The notes beneath the pieces were generated by a model. It searched no databases. It saw nothing but the letters and a program-made list of their open reading frames with translations, and had not been told where the DNA came from. A stretch of 64,000 bases of DNA. Source: Cellulosilyticum sp. (lineage in GTDB: Bacteria; Bacillota; Clostridia; Lachnospirales; Cellulosilyticaceae). Positions 51,668 to 62,898 of the stretch are shown here, piece by piece. Each line of letters begins with the position of its first letter. Positions within the stretch are counted from its first letter, which is position 1. The DNA lies in contig SVDC01000016.1 in the NCBI GenBank assembly GCA_015058045.1, positions 1 through 64,000 on the forward strand, written 5' to 3'. The translations under genes and the position numbers were made by a program.

Positions 51668-52048
51668 ATGAAAATGTTACATACATGTATTCGTGTAATG
51701 AATTTAGAAAAATCTTTAGACTTCTATAAAAATGCACTTGGTCTCATTGAAACAAGCAGAAAAGACTTTCCAGACTATGAATTTACACTTGTTTATTTAT
51801 CAGATGAAAAAGATGGTTATGAATTAGAGCTTACTTATAACTACAATCCTGAAAAACCATATGAACTTGGTAATGGATTTAGTCATATTGCTGTAGGTGT
51901 AACTGACTTAGAGGAAAGCCATGCAAAACATACTGCTATGGGATATGAAGTCACACCACTAAAAGGTCTTCCTGGTGAAGCACCTCACTATTATTTTGTA
52001 ACAGACCCAGATGGTTATAAAGTAGAGGTTATTCGTATCCACGAGTAA
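51668..52048 (+). CDS. gloA: Glyoxalase I-like VOC metalloenzyme; start refined
   Basis: MLHTCIRVMNLEKSLDFYKNALGL, YELGNGFSHIAVGV, FVTDPDGYKVEVI. Confidence 0.93.
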   Translation: MKMLHTCIRVMNLEKSLDFYKNALGLIETSRKDFPDYEFTLVYLSDEKDGYELELTYNYNPEKPYELGNGFSHIAVGVTDLEESHAKHTAMGYEVTPLKGLPGEAPHYYFVTDPDGYKVEVIRIHE

Positions 52049-52063
52049 TACGCACATTGTTAT

Positions 52064-52109
52064 AAAAAAACTGGCAAGCCAACTCTCAAAATTGGATTGC
52101 CAGTTTTTT
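52064..52109. terminator. Bidirectional terminator
   Basis: aaaaaaactggcaagcc...ggattgccagttttttt. Confidence 0.85.
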
Positions 52110-52112
52110 AAC

Positions 52113-52358
52113 TTATTTTCTTTTTGGTTTAATAATACCTTTTGCTTTTAAGTACTCACCTAATTTTTTGCTATCTTTATGCACGAAGGTTTCATTATAA
52201 TCTCTTGTAGAATATTTGATAAGCCCACACTCACGTGCGCCACGTAAAGCTTCTCTTACTTCATCACGAGATAATTTTGTACGGTTAGCAATAGCCGCAA
52301 TACTATCACTTCCAAAATAAAATGCTTTTAATACAGCAATCGTTTGATTTGTATTCAT
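52113..52358 (-). CDS. Small winged-helix-like protein (81 aa)
   Basis: SIAAIANRTKLSRDEVREALRGARECGLIKYS HTH-like. Confidence 0.65.
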   Translation of the reverse strand: MNTNQTIAVLKAFYFGSDSIAAIANRTKLSRDEVREALRGARECGLIKYSTRDYNETFVHKDSKKLGEYLKAKGIIKPKRK

Positions 52359-52597
52359 TGATTAATTCCTTTCCAGTTTGCCTAATATTCTTATTGTACC
52401 CCAAAGCGGCTTAAACGAAAAGTCCTTTCCCTATTCTTCTCTCCAAGTCTATAATGTATTTTCAACATGCTCTTTGCCTTGTACTCTATGCTTTCTTTCC
52501 AATTTTCTCTCATTTTACATCTTCACTATCTTTTTATACAATAGAATTTGCCTACTTTACAATTATAGGCAATTTTGACATCAATAAGGAGACATCA

Positions 52598-54571
52598 ATG
52601 AGACTATTGGAATTAAAAAACATTAATAAGACCTACAAGCTTAATGAAACCCAATCTTTTCATGCCTTAAAAAACATCAATGTATCCTTTAATAAAGGAG
52701 AACTGGTTTCTATTATCGGTGAATCTGGTAGCGGGAAATCTACTATGATGAATTTAATTGGTGGATTAGACTCTCATTTTGAAGGGGAACTATTAGTTGA
52801 AGGACAAAATATCGGAGCATTTACAGAAAAACAATTAGATGCTTATAGAAAAGATCAAATTGGATTTGTTTTTCAAAACTGTAATCTGATTCCACACTTA
52901 TCTATTTTAGAAAATGTAACCATCGCTTTAACCCTTTCTAATGTAGACAAAAAAGAACGTATCGCCAAAGCCAAAGAGGCTTTAGCACAAGTGGGCTTAG
53001 AAAAACATATTAATAAACGCCCAAATCAACTATCAGGTGGTCAACGACAAAGAGTGGCTATTGCACGTGCTTTAATCAATGATCCTGAAATCATTCTAGC
53101 TGATGAACCAACAGGTGCATTAGACTCAGAAACCACTGAGCAAGTTCTTGCTATTATTAAAGAAATTGCTCAAAAAGGTAAACTGGTTATTATGGTTACA
53201 CACTCTGAAAAGGTAGCCGCTCACTCAAGTAGGGTAATTCAAATTCTAGATGGTGAAATCATTAAAGATATCACTAATGATGCAGTTGTTCTAGACGCTT
53301 CATCGCCTACAGAAAATGTAACGACATCTGCTAAACAAAAAGGACAAAATCTTAGCTTTACCTCAGCCATACTACTTGCTGCTAATAATATGAAACAAAA
53401 ACTTAAAAGAAATATCCTTGTTGCATTAGGGGTAAGTATTGGAATTATGAGTGTTGTTTCTATGTTATCCCTAGGAGATGGTATTAAAGCTTATTTTAAT
53501 AGTATGATTGAAAGCTTTATGAACCCATTAGTTGTAGAAGTAAGCATGAAACAAGAGGCATTAGATTTAAATGACCCAATGGCTGCTATGCAAGCATTAG
53601 GTGCTAAAATCCCATTTAAAGAAGAAAATTTAAAAGAACTATCTGAAATCGAAGGCGTTGTAGAAGTAGAAAAAGGCTTCCAATACATTTCTATGACACC
53701 TACTAATACACTTGTTTATGGTGATAAAACAAGTAACTTAATGGGCCTTACAAGTATGTCTTCTGTCATTACAGAATCTAATGTGGCAGTGGGTCATCTC
53801 CCTAATACAGGCGAACTCTTAATTAATAAATCTGTTTATGAGGAATTTGGCGAAGACGTTATTGGACAAACAGTGAAATTAACAGCGCTTATTGATAATG
53901 AACCTGTAACAGGTGAATTTGTAGTAAGTGGTGTTTATACAGCTGGTGAGAATAACACTATGGCAGATTTAAACAACTCTGTTTACTTAAATTATTCTGA
54001 CCTAGAAACTCTTTTAGCTGACCAAAACAGAACCTTAGAGCCAACTATGGCTTATCTTGTAGCAACTGATGAAACTGCTGCAAGCGATATTAAAACTACT
54101 ATTACTCATTTAGGTTATGGTGGTTCAACTCAAGAAGTGATGGGTGACCAACTTATTACAATGCTTAATATCTTAACAATTGTTTTAGCAGGTATTGCTG
54201 GTATTTCACTTCTTGTATCTTCTATTATGATTTTAGTTGTGCTTTATATTAGTGTTGTAGAAAGAACAAAAGAAATTGGTTTACTAAGAGCTATCGGTGC
54301 AAGAAGTAAAGATGTAAAACGTATTTTTGTCTCAGAAGCCTTTTTAATTGGACTTTCTAGTGGAACACTTGGTTTATTAACAGCTATTGGACTCTCTTTA
54401 GTTGTAAACCACTTCTCTATGGAAGCCTTTAATATGAATGTTATGATTATTACACCTGCTTATGCAATCTTTGGTATTGTTATGAGTACAATCGTAAGTA
54501 TTATCGCTGGCTTATTCCCTGCTAAACAAGCAGCCAAATTAGACCCAGTAGATTCATTAAGAACTGAATAA
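52598..54571 (+). CDS. MacB-like ABC ATPase-permease fusion; start refined
   Basis: GESGSGKST, LSGGQRQRVAIARAL, ADEPTGALDS, then four-TM FtsX/MacB permease (EIGLLRAIGARSKDVKRIF); RBS aaggag. Confidence 0.92.
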   Translation: MRLLELKNINKTYKLNETQSFHALKNINVSFNKGELVSIIGESGSGKSTMMNLIGGLDSHFEGELLVEGQNIGAFTEKQLDAYRKDQIGFVFQNCNLIPHLSILENVTIALTLSNVDKKERIAKAKEALAQVGLEKHINKRPNQLSGGQRQRVAIARALINDPEIILADEPTGALDSETTEQVLAIIKEIAQKGKLVIMVTHSEKVAAHSSRVIQILDGEIIKDITNDAVVLDASSPTENVTTSAKQKGQNLSFTSAILLAANNMKQKLKRNILVALGVSIGIMSVVSMLSLGDGIKAYFNSMIESFMNPLVVEVSMKQEALDLNDPMAAMQALGAKIPFKEENLKELSEIEGVVEVEKGFQYISMTPTNTLVYGDKTSNLMGLTSMSSVITESNVAVGHLPNTGELLINKSVYEEFGEDVIGQTVKLTALIDNEPVTGEFVVSGVYTAGENNTMADLNNSVYLNYSDLETLLADQNRTLEPTMAYLVATDETAASDIKTTITHLGYGGSTQEVMGDQLITMLNILTIVLAGIAGISLLVSSIMILVVLYISVVERTKEIGLLRAIGARSKDVKRIFVSEAFLIGLSSGTLGLLTAIGLSLVVNHFSMEAFNMNVMIITPAYAIFGIVMSTIVSIIAGLFPAKQAAKLDPVDSLRTE

Positions 54572-54617
54572 AAGTAACGTAGCATACGCTAATATTTTCT
54601 ATCACTATATCCTATAC

Positions 54618-54667
54618 AAAAGGGCTAAAAACGTATAGTAATCATTACGTTTTTAGCCCTCTTTTTA
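54618..54667. terminator. Strong bidirectional terminator
   Basis: agggctaaaaacgta-tagtaatcat-tacgtttttagccct-cttttt. Confidence 0.9.
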
Positions 54668-54710
54668 TACTGATATAACTTTTAGTTTGCTCATTACAAA
54701 CTTTATTTTT

Positions 54711-55847
54711 CTACTTTTGTTTACGTTTAGATACAACATCAAAAATAACCGCTGCTAATAATACAATACCTTTTACAGCTTTTTGCCAGTTTGCATCAAT
54801 CCCCATAATAGACATTCCATTATTTAAAACTCCCATAAAAATAGCCCCAATAACCACACCTGGAATGGTTCCTACACCACCATAAGCAGATGCACCACCT
54901 ATAAAGCAAGAACCAATAGCATCCATTTCGTAGTTTGTACCTGCCGTAGGTGCCGCTGAATTAAAACGTGCTACACACACTAGTGCTGCTACAGATGCAA
55001 GAAATGCCATATTCACATAGGCTTTAAAATAAACCATATCTGTATTAATTCCACTTAATTTAGCTGCTTTTTCATTTCCTCCTACTGCATAGTAATAACG
55101 ACCATTTACAGTCTTAGAAGTATAATACGCATATACTGCTACAATAATAGCAAGTAAAATCAAAATCATTGGAAGCCCTTTATATTGAGAAAGTTTATAA
55201 GAAATCCCTAAAATAACAGCTATAATAACCGCTAATTTAGTAGCTTCTCCTGCCAAACTGCCTACTTCATATTCTTTCTTCATTTTATCAGACCGATTCT
55301 TAAACATTATGAGAACTAATCCTACACTTATAATGATTCCAACTACTAATGCAGTTTTTGGATTGGTTACATAGTTATTAAATAAAGCTAAGTAGTGATC
55401 TGGAAAAGGTGAAATAGTTAAACCAGCTAATACAAGTAATGCAATCCCTCTCCATAATAACATCCCTGATAAAGTTACAATAAATGGTGGTATTCTAACA
55501 AATGCAATCCAAAATCCTTGAAAAGCACCAATGAGTATACCAATACCTAGACAAATAATAATGGTTAAATAAATATTTACATGATAGGTCACAATCAGCT
55601 TTCCTGCAATGGCACCTATCAAACATACAACAGATCCTACAGATAAATCAATATTTCCACCGGTTAAGATGCATAGTAGCATACCAACTGCTAAAATTAC
55701 CACATAACTGTTTTGTGCAATTAAATTATTTATATTTTGTGGTGCCAATATAGCACCATTTGTCTGCCAAGCAAAAAATAAGGTGAGTAATACAAGTGCA
55801 AAAATCATAGTATTTTTCTTTAATACTGCTTTTATATCCATTCTCAT
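54711..55847 (-). CDS. Monosaccharide ABC transporter permease (XylH/MmsB-like)
   Basis: [40 protein letters not shown] overlap with the ATPase gene. Confidence 0.92.
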   Translation of the reverse strand: MRMDIKAVLKKNTMIFALVLLTLFFAWQTNGAILAPQNINNLIAQNSYVVILAVGMLLCILTGGNIDLSVGSVVCLIGAIAGKLIVTYHVNIYLTIIICLGIGILIGAFQGFWIAFVRIPPFIVTLSGMLLWRGIALLVLAGLTISPFPDHYLALFNNYVTNPKTALVVGIIISVGLVLIMFKNRSDKMKKEYEVGSLAGEATKLAVIIAVILGISYKLSQYKGLPMILILLAIIVAVYAYYTSKTVNGRYYYAVGGNEKAAKLSGINTDMVYFKAYVNMAFLASVAALVCVARFNSAAPTAGTNYEMDAIGSCFIGGASAYGGVGTIPGVVIGAIFMGVLNNGMSIMGIDANWQKAVKGIVLLAAVIFDVVSKRKQK

Positions 55848-57421
55848 TCCCCTTTTCCTGATTGAAGTATTTGTGCCATAATGATTTCTTGTGTTGCTTC
55901 TTCCCCGCTTACTTCTCCTACCATCTTTCCTTCATTCATGATATAAATACGGTCACACATTCCTAAGACTTCTGGAAGTTCAGATGAGATAATGATAACT
56001 GATTTTCCTTCAGCCACTAAATCATTAATAATGCAATAGATTTCATATTTTGCGCCCACATCTATTCCTCTTGTTGGCTCATCTAATATCAAGACATCCG
56101 GCTCTGCAAACATCCATTTGCTTAAAAGAACCTTTTGTTGATTTCCACCGCTTAAATTTCCTACTTCTTGCATCACACTAGGACATTTAGTTTTAAGTTT
56201 TTCTTTATATGTATTTGCTACACTGATTTCTAAATCCTTATCAATGACGCCATACTTACTAACCCTATCCATCTTTGCCATAGTGGTATTCTTTGCAATG
56301 GAATGACTTAAAATCAGTCCATTTCCTTTACGGTCTTCTGTAACATATGCTAACTTGTGCTCAATGGCCTGTTCAACATTTTTTAAATATACCTCTTCCC
56401 CATTAATGAGTAGTGTCCCACTAATATTGCTTCCATAACTTCTTCCAAAAAGGCTCATAGCAAGTTCCGTTCTACCTGCCCCCATTAATCCTGAGATTCC
56501 AACTACTTCCCCCTGTCTGACATACATTGAAACATGATCTACAACTTTTCTTTCACTATAAATTGGATGATAAACAGTCCAATCCTTGACCTCAAAATTT
56601 CTTTTACCGATAGACTTTTTCGTACGTTTTGGAAAACGATTTGTCAGTGTTCTTCCTACCATCCCTGCAATAATACGCTCTTCATTAATCTCGGTGGTAG
56701 CCTTATCAATGGTTTCAATGGTCTGCCCATCTCTGATAACTGTAATTTTATCTGCAACATAACTAATTTCATTGAGCTTATGTGAAATAATAATAGAAGT
56801 CATGCCCTGCTGCTTAAATTGTATCAATAAATCTAATAAAGCTTTGGAATCTGATTCATTTAATGAGGCTGTTGGTTCATCTAAAATGAGTAATTTTACT
56901 TTCTTAGCTAATGCTTTTGCGATTTCTACCATCTGCTGTTTCCCTACACCAATATCCTTAATGAGTGTACGAGATGATTCTTTTAAACCTACTACTTTTA
57001 ATAGTTCATCTGCCTTAGAATAAGTAGCATTCCAATTAATGCCTAATTTGCTTCGTTGCTCATTTCCTAAAAACATATTTTCCCCAATGGACATATGGGG
57101 TACCAAAGCAAGCTCTTGATGAATAATAACAATGCCTCTCTTTTCACTATCATTAATCTCTTTAAACTGACAAAGTTGTCCTTCATATGTAATTTCGCCC
57201 TCATAACTACCATAAGGATAAATACCACTTAATACATTCATAAGCGTGGATTTTCCTGCTCCATTTTCTCCTACTAAAGCATGTATTTCCCCTGCCTCTA
57301 CTTTTAGATTCACATGGTCTAGTGCTTTTACACCTGGGAAGGTCTTTACAATGTCTTTCATTTCTAAGATGATTTTGCCCATCCTTTTCCCTCCTTTTAA
57401 ATAAGGGGCAGAGTTATCCAT
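55844..57421 (-). CDS. Monosaccharide ABC transporter ATP-binding protein (two NBDs, XylG/MmsA-like)
   Basis: [16 protein letters not shown], second [32 protein letters not shown]. Confidence 0.95.
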   Translation of the reverse strand: MDNSAPYLKGGKRMGKIILEMKDIVKTFPGVKALDHVNLKVEAGEIHALVGENGAGKSTLMNVLSGIYPYGSYEGEITYEGQLCQFKEINDSEKRGIVIIHQELALVPHMSIGENMFLGNEQRSKLGINWNATYSKADELLKVVGLKESSRTLIKDIGVGKQQMVEIAKALAKKVKLLILDEPTASLNESDSKALLDLLIQFKQQGMTSIIISHKLNEISYVADKITVIRDGQTIETIDKATTEINEERIIAGMVGRTLTNRFPKRTKKSIGKRNFEVKDWTVYHPIYSERKVVDHVSMYVRQGEVVGISGLMGAGRTELAMSLFGRSYGSNISGTLLINGEEVYLKNVEQAIEHKLAYVTEDRKGNGLILSHSIAKNTTMAKMDRVSKYGVIDKDLEISVANTYKEKLKTKCPSVMQEVGNLSGGNQQKVLLSKWMFAEPDVLILDEPTRGIDVGAKYEIYCIINDLVAEGKSVIIISSELPEVLGMCDRIYIMNEGKMVGEVSGEEATQEIIMAQILQSGKGE

Positions 57422-57443
57422 CTCTACCCCTTTTTTCTTTAAA

Positions 57444-58571
57444 CTACTTTAATTGATCTTCTGTATAATATCCTGAATCAATTAGGAGTTCTTTATAGTT
57501 GTTTGCATCTGCAAATACTGGCTCACAGAGGTAAGAAGGAATCACACCTGTACCGTTATCATAAGTTTCTGTATCATTTACTGGCACATCAGTACCTTCA
57601 ACAACAGCCGTAACCATCTTTACAACTTGTGCTGCTAGTGTTCTTGTATCTTTGAAAATAGACATAGATTGTTTACTTGCTAAAATATTCTTTACAGAAG
57701 TAATATCACAATCTTGACCTGTTAAGATTGGGAATTCACCATTATAAGATGATACTAAAGCATTGGTAATACCATTTGCTACTGAGTCATTAGAAGAAAG
57801 TACGGCATCTAATTTACTACCATCTGAATAATAAGCTGCAATAATATTTTCCATACGTTTTTGAGCTTCTTCTGTAGACCAGTTAGGTGTTGCACATTCA
57901 GCAAGTGTGGTGCTACCTGATTTAACAACTAATTTACCACTCTCAATATATGGTGTGAGTACTTCCATAGCCCCTCCAAAGAAGAAGTGACAGTTGTTAT
58001 CATCTGATGATCCTGTAAAGAGTTCAATATTAAATGGGCCTGCTGCATTTTTAAGGTCTAATGCTTCTTCAATATATTGGCCTTGTAATCTACCAACTAA
58101 TTCATTATCAAAAGTAGCATAATAAGAAACTGCATCACTTTGCATAATCAATCGGTCATATGCAATAACTGGAATATCTGCATCCTTTGCTCCCTGTAGT
58201 GCGGTACCAAGTGCTGTTCCATCAATAGAAGCTATAACTAAAATATCACACTGTCCAGAAATCATATTTTCAATCTGTGAAACCTGGGTTGCAATATCAT
58301 TATTAGCATATTGAAGGTCTACCTCATAACCTGCTGCCTCTAATTCCTTTTGCATATTTTCACCATCTTGTACCCAACGTTGTAAATCTTTAGTCGGCAT
58401 TGCTACACCGACTTTAATGGATTCATTTTCTGCTGCCGGCTGTGCTACTGCACTTTCTTTTGTTTCATTAGCAGTAGGAATATCTTCACCACTAGTACCA
58501 CATCCTACCATAGATAATGTCAGCATCACACCAGCGCCCATAGTCATCATACTTCTAAAAAATTTTCTCAT
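57444..58571 (-). CDS. Monosaccharide ABC transporter substrate-binding lipoprotein (ChvE-like)
   Basis: Lipobox [46 protein letters not shown]. Confidence 0.93.
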   Translation of the reverse strand: MRKFFRSMMTMGAGVMLTLSMVGCGTSGEDIPTANETKESAVAQPAAENESIKVGVAMPTKDLQRWVQDGENMQKELEAAGYEVDLQYANNDIATQVSQIENMISGQCDILVIASIDGTALGTALQGAKDADIPVIAYDRLIMQSDAVSYYATFDNELVGRLQGQYIEEALDLKNAAGPFNIELFTGSSDDNNCHFFFGGAMEVLTPYIESGKLVVKSGSTTLAECATPNWSTEEAQKRMENIIAAYYSDGSKLDAVLSSNDSVANGITNALVSSYNGEFPILTGQDCDITSVKNILASKQSMSIFKDTRTLAAQVVKMVTAVVEGTDVPVNDTETYDNGTGVIPSYLCEPVFADANNYKELLIDSGYYTEDQLK

Positions 58572-58706
58572 ATTTTTACCCCCTTCAATCTTTTACCTTC
58601 TTGATGATTTCATTATATTACAGTCCATCTATCTATAATTGCTACGCTTCTATACTTTTTTAAGTTCATTGAAATATGCTAAAAAGTTTCTGTACTTTTT
58701 TATCAC

Positions 58707-58746
58707 AAAAAAGTACTAGGATTATACGCTTATAAATCCTAGTACT
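58707..58746 (-). terminator. Terminator separating the sensor operon from the transport operon
   Basis: aagtactaggatt-atacgcttat-aaatcctagtact with T run on minus strand. Confidence 0.8.
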
Positions 58747-58758
58747 CACTTTACTATA

Positions 58759-59781
58759 TTATTTTTCAACTAAGTTTAAATAAACTGCTTCTTTGGAATG
58801 AAAACCACTATCTATAATCACTTCATCCATATTTTCCTTAGTCACTTGTATGACATCTAACTTATAATAAGGTACTTCATAACTCCCATCATTAATGGTT
58901 TCTTCAATTTTTAATGGCTCCCCCTTAACAAGCTTAATAGCCATATAGGCTGCTTCTTCTGCTAAAGTTAAAACATTTTTATGTACTGTCATCCCTTGTG
59001 TCCCTTCTACAATACGCTGACAAGCTGATAAATCTGCATCTTGCCCCACTACGCATACTTCTCCTGCCTGCCGATATTCTGAGAGTGCCTTTATAGCTTG
59101 CTGAGCTAAATCATCATTTCCACAAAAAATTCCATCTATTTGTGCCCCTTCTTTTAGATGATTGGAAACGGTCTGAAAAGCTACTTCTGCTTGCCAATTT
59201 TGAGCATACACCTTTTCTAAAACCTGAATATCAGTAGACTGTATTAAGTCTTCAAATACTCTATCAATCTTTTTGACATTAGAATCTGTTGGCGAACCCA
59301 TAATAACTAAAACATTCCCTTTATTTCCTACCTGCTTTAATAGCGCCTTAGTCATCAAGCATCCTATTTTCTCATTATCGAATGTGATATATAAATCTAC
59401 ACCCGCGTGATTAATCATGCGATCATAAGCAATAATCTTTATCCCTTTCTCTTTTGCCTTCTGAATAACAGGTCTTATTGCCTCTCCATCTGTAGGAATG
59501 ACTACGATGGCATCCACCTCTTCTTCTATTAAATATTCTATCTGTTTAATTTGCTTTTCTATCTCCCCATTAGCATCTTGTACATATGCTGTTGCCCCCA
59601 ATGCTTCAATCGTAGAAATAAAAGTATCCTGCTCTCTATACCATCTTTCAATCACAAAAGAATCAAAGGATACTCCAATTTTAATTTCTGGTCCTTCTTT
59701 AGAGGTTTCCATCACTTCCTTTTGACCACATCCTGTTAATATTAAAGCACTAATGATTATAACTATTCCTATTTTATTCAT
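58759..59781 (-). CDS. Second ChvE-like sugar-binding lipoprotein; start refined
   Basis: MNKIGIVIIISALILTGCGQ lipobox; IGVSFDSFVIERWYREQDTF, IIAYDRMINHAGVDLYITFDN; overlaps RR stop. Confidence 0.9.
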   Translation of the reverse strand: MNKIGIVIIISALILTGCGQKEVMETSKEGPEIKIGVSFDSFVIERWYREQDTFISTIEALGATAYVQDANGEIEKQIKQIEYLIEEEVDAIVVIPTDGEAIRPVIQKAKEKGIKIIAYDRMINHAGVDLYITFDNEKIGCLMTKALLKQVGNKGNVLVIMGSPTDSNVKKIDRVFEDLIQSTDIQVLEKVYAQNWQAEVAFQTVSNHLKEGAQIDGIFCGNDDLAQQAIKALSEYRQAGEVCVVGQDADLSACQRIVEGTQGMTVHKNVLTLAEEAAYMAIKLVKGEPLKIEETINDGSYEVPYYKLDVIQVTKENMDEVIIDSGFHSKEAVYLNLVEK

Positions 59782-61366
59782 TGCCTGTTCCCTCTCTATA
59801 CTCCGTAGGTGTAACACCTACTTGCTTTTTAAATAACCTGCTAAAATAATTAGGATCTTTATAACCTACATTAATACATACTTCTTTAATACTATACTGT
59901 CCTTCTTTTAATGATTTTTTTGCCTTCTCTATGCGTACATGTGTTACATAATCAATAAAGTTTTCTCCTGTTTCTTCTTTAAATATTTTACTAAAATAGT
60001 ACGGACTAATATTCACCTGTCTTGAAATCATCTCTAAATTAATATCTTGGTGATAGTGATCATCTATGATCTTTTTAGCACTTGTAATCAAATCACTATA
60101 CACTTCCTCTTTTTTATTCTCCCTCCATTCATAAAGCCTTGATATATAATTTATAAAATTACTTTTTAGTGCTTCTTCTCCACTTTGTAAAAGTTCTTTA
60201 AGGTCTTCTATTTCTAATTCCATTTCTATTTGAACATATTCTTTAACTTCTCTTTGAACCGCTATTAAAATCTCTAATAGTTTCATCTTTTGAGCCATTT
60301 CATCTCTTTCATAATGCTCTACTATGACCCCATATAAGTGATTAGCTATTTCAAGAAAAGCGGCTAAATTTCTTTTTTTAAGATATACAAAAAGCTGTTT
60401 TTCTAACTCTATAGGTTGACTCATTTGTTTGACCTGTTTAGGTAAGATATCCTTAATATGAGAAACTGTATTGGGCACCATTTTCATTGCTTTCACTGCT
60501 TCTTTATAAGAAACAAGTAGTTGCTCCATATTCTGTACTGAACCAATTCCTACTTTAAAAGCACTATCAATCCTGCCTTTTAGTTTATGTACCATTTCTC
60601 TAGCTTGCCCAATAATTTGAATCCTTTCATTATATTCAATCTCAGGATGACTACAAGGCACAAATACAACTACCTTATTGGCCATAATGGTGCCTACATA
60701 ACCTTTAAAAAATTCCTTAATGATTTCTCTCATTTCATTATAAAACCTTTGTGCTTTTACCGTAGCGCCAATAGGATTGGTCATAGAGGTTTCTTTTTGT
60801 TCATCACCAAATTCAATGACCAATATAAAACCATACTCTTCCTGAATATCTAATAGCTGCTTAAAGTGATTGATTTGGCTACCGCAGTCTTCTTGAAATA
60901 AAATATGATAAATCATACCACTTTCTATAATAGGCACAACTGTTTCTAATTTCTCCTTATTTCTTAAATCAATTTCTCTCATCCGACGATTTTTATCAAT
61001 CATTTGCATCGTCTTTTCTAATACCTGTATAATTCTTTCTTTATTAAAGGGTTTGGTTAAAAAATCTACTACACCTAAATCAATCGCCTTTTTAGCATAA
61101 TCAAATTTATCATAGGCTGAAATAATAATAAAATACGTGGATTTAGAAAACTTTTGAATTTCCTCTATGGCATCTATTCCATTAATCCCAGGCATCTGAA
61201 TATCCATTAGGGCAATATCCGGCATAAAGTCTTCTGCTAGTTCAATCACACTTCTTCCTGTCTTAGCTGTTTTTATTTGGCAAAGCTCTCCAAAATGTTT
61301 TTCAATAATCATTTGTAAGGATTGTAATACAATGCCTTCATCATCCGCGAGCATAATTTTATACAT
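59774..61366 (-). CDS. Response regulator with AraC-type output (YesN-like)
   Basis: MYKIMLADDEGIVLQSL receiver, MDIQMPGINGI phospho-Asp region, C-terminal AraC HTH (ISRQVNISPYYFSKIFKEETGENF). Confidence 0.95.
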   Translation of the reverse strand: MYKIMLADDEGIVLQSLQMIIEKHFGELCQIKTAKTGRSVIELAEDFMPDIALMDIQMPGINGIDAIEEIQKFSKSTYFIIISAYDKFDYAKKAIDLGVVDFLTKPFNKERIIQVLEKTMQMIDKNRRMREIDLRNKEKLETVVPIIESGMIYHILFQEDCGSQINHFKQLLDIQEEYGFILVIEFGDEQKETSMTNPIGATVKAQRFYNEMREIIKEFFKGYVGTIMANKVVVFVPCSHPEIEYNERIQIIGQAREMVHKLKGRIDSAFKVGIGSVQNMEQLLVSYKEAVKAMKMVPNTVSHIKDILPKQVKQMSQPIELEKQLFVYLKKRNLAAFLEIANHLYGVIVEHYERDEMAQKMKLLEILIAVQREVKEYVQIEMELEIEDLKELLQSGEEALKSNFINYISRLYEWRENKKEEVYSDLITSAKKIIDDHYHQDINLEMISRQVNISPYYFSKIFKEETGENFIDYVTHVRIEKAKKSLKEGQYSIKEVCINVGYKDPNYFSRLFKKQVGVTPTEYREGTGNE

Positions 61367-61367
61367 A

Positions 61368-62879
61368 TTATTCCCCCTCTAGCATTTTACTTTTTAATGG
61401 TATTGTTAAAATGACCTTTGTTCCTTGATTACTACCTGAACTTTCAATCTGCATCACCTGGTCTATGCCATAATAAAGTTTTAGGCGTGTCATGACATTT
61501 CCTAACCCAATGCCATTTGAGCTTTTACAACTTTCTTCGGACTGAACCGTTCCTTCAAGAACTTCCCTTATTCTTTCTTCTGTCATTCCCCTTCCATTAT
61601 CTTCTACCTCAATATAAACCCAATCTGATTTACCATAAACTCTTATGATGACAATTCCCTGGTAATCTATATCTCGAATGCCATATTGAAAAACATTTTC
61701 TACAATAGGTTGTAAAATCATACCTGGCACCCTTACTTTAAAAAAGTTCTCATCAACCTCTTTCTTATAGCATATCTCCCCACAAAAACGTACATTTAAT
61801 ATATAGATGTAGTGGTCCACTAGTGCTAGTTCATCTTCAATAGTCACCTCATCATTTCCCTTTTTTAAACTATACCTAAAAAACTCTGCCATATTTTCAA
61901 TAAAAGTAGAAGTTTGCTCTGCATCCTCCATAATCGCTAATTGCATACCTGCATTTAAAGTATTAAATAAAAAGTGAGGATTAACTTGTGCTTGCAAATA
62001 TTTTAGCTTTGCATCCTTTAAGTAATTTTCCATTTTCAACTCATTGGCCTTCATTTCACTTTCTATTTCCATACTTTTTCTAAGCCGATCTATGTACTCT
62101 CTAATACTTATAATCATTTTATTAAATGCTTTTGATAATATTTCTACTTCATCACCTGTTTGAATTTCATTTAATTCCATTTCAAAATTGCCTTCTGCAA
62201 TCTCATTGGCTGTTTTAGACAAACAGATTAGCGGCTTAGTAACAGCTCTTGCAATGACTAGCAGTATGAATGCATTAAGCCCTATCATCCCTATGAGTAT
62301 CACTGTACTTACGAGTTGGATACGCTCAAGTGACTGTCTGAGTCTTAAATAATTTTGTGTATTAGTTTTTAACTGCATGCTATTTAAGCTTTCAATATAA
62401 GTATAAATATAATCCGCTAACTGACTAGCCTCTTCATAACTTGCATTATAACCTTTAATATTCCTTCCCCTTTTGGCCTGAACAGCTTCATCTGCTGTAG
62501 TTAAGTATCTATCTAATATTTCTCTAATATGATACTCCATCATGAGTGATTTAGAATCAGTAACCTGATTATTAAGCTGTTTCATCTTACTTTTAAGATT
62601 CTGTGTACTCTCGTAATAGCCTTTTAAATCCTCAGAACCTTTTAATCCTAAATAAGTATACATATTACTTTGTGTCTCACTTACACACTCTGCTAGTTCT
62701 GTTAATTGCGTATTACTTACATATACAGAATCTAGCTGATCTAATATATACCCAGTATTACTATAGGTCATAAAATGTGTAAGTAACGTAATAAATGATG
62801 TGTATAAGAAGATAAGGACTAATTTATGACTCATTGACTTTCGCTTTTTATGTAACACCTTAGCAATCATTCCCTTCAC
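61368..62879 (-). CDS. Sensor histidine kinase (YesM/LytS-like)
   Basis: Two TM, HAMP, KYLQAQVNPHFLFNTLNAG His box, VEDNGRGMTEERI and GIGLGNVMTRLKLYYG ATPase boxes. Confidence 0.95.
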   Translation of the reverse strand: MKGMIAKVLHKKRKSMSHKLVLIFLYTSFITLLTHFMTYSNTGYILDQLDSVYVSNTQLTELAECVSETQSNMYTYLGLKGSEDLKGYYESTQNLKSKMKQLNNQVTDSKSLMMEYHIREILDRYLTTADEAVQAKRGRNIKGYNASYEEASQLADYIYTYIESLNSMQLKTNTQNYLRLRQSLERIQLVSTVILIGMIGLNAFILLVIARAVTKPLICLSKTANEIAEGNFEMELNEIQTGDEVEILSKAFNKMIISIREYIDRLRKSMEIESEMKANELKMENYLKDAKLKYLQAQVNPHFLFNTLNAGMQLAIMEDAEQTSTFIENMAEFFRYSLKKGNDEVTIEDELALVDHYIYILNVRFCGEICYKKEVDENFFKVRVPGMILQPIVENVFQYGIRDIDYQGIVIIRVYGKSDWVYIEVEDNGRGMTEERIREVLEGTVQSEESCKSSNGIGLGNVMTRLKLYYGIDQVMQIESSGSNQGTKVILTIPLKSKMLEGE

Positions 62880-62898
62880 CCAGTAGAAAGTAAAAAAC

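Noticed and set aside
56534-57023. Plus-strand ORFs opposite the sugar ABC ATPase
   Set aside because: Shadow ORFs; biased composition and no upstream RBS.
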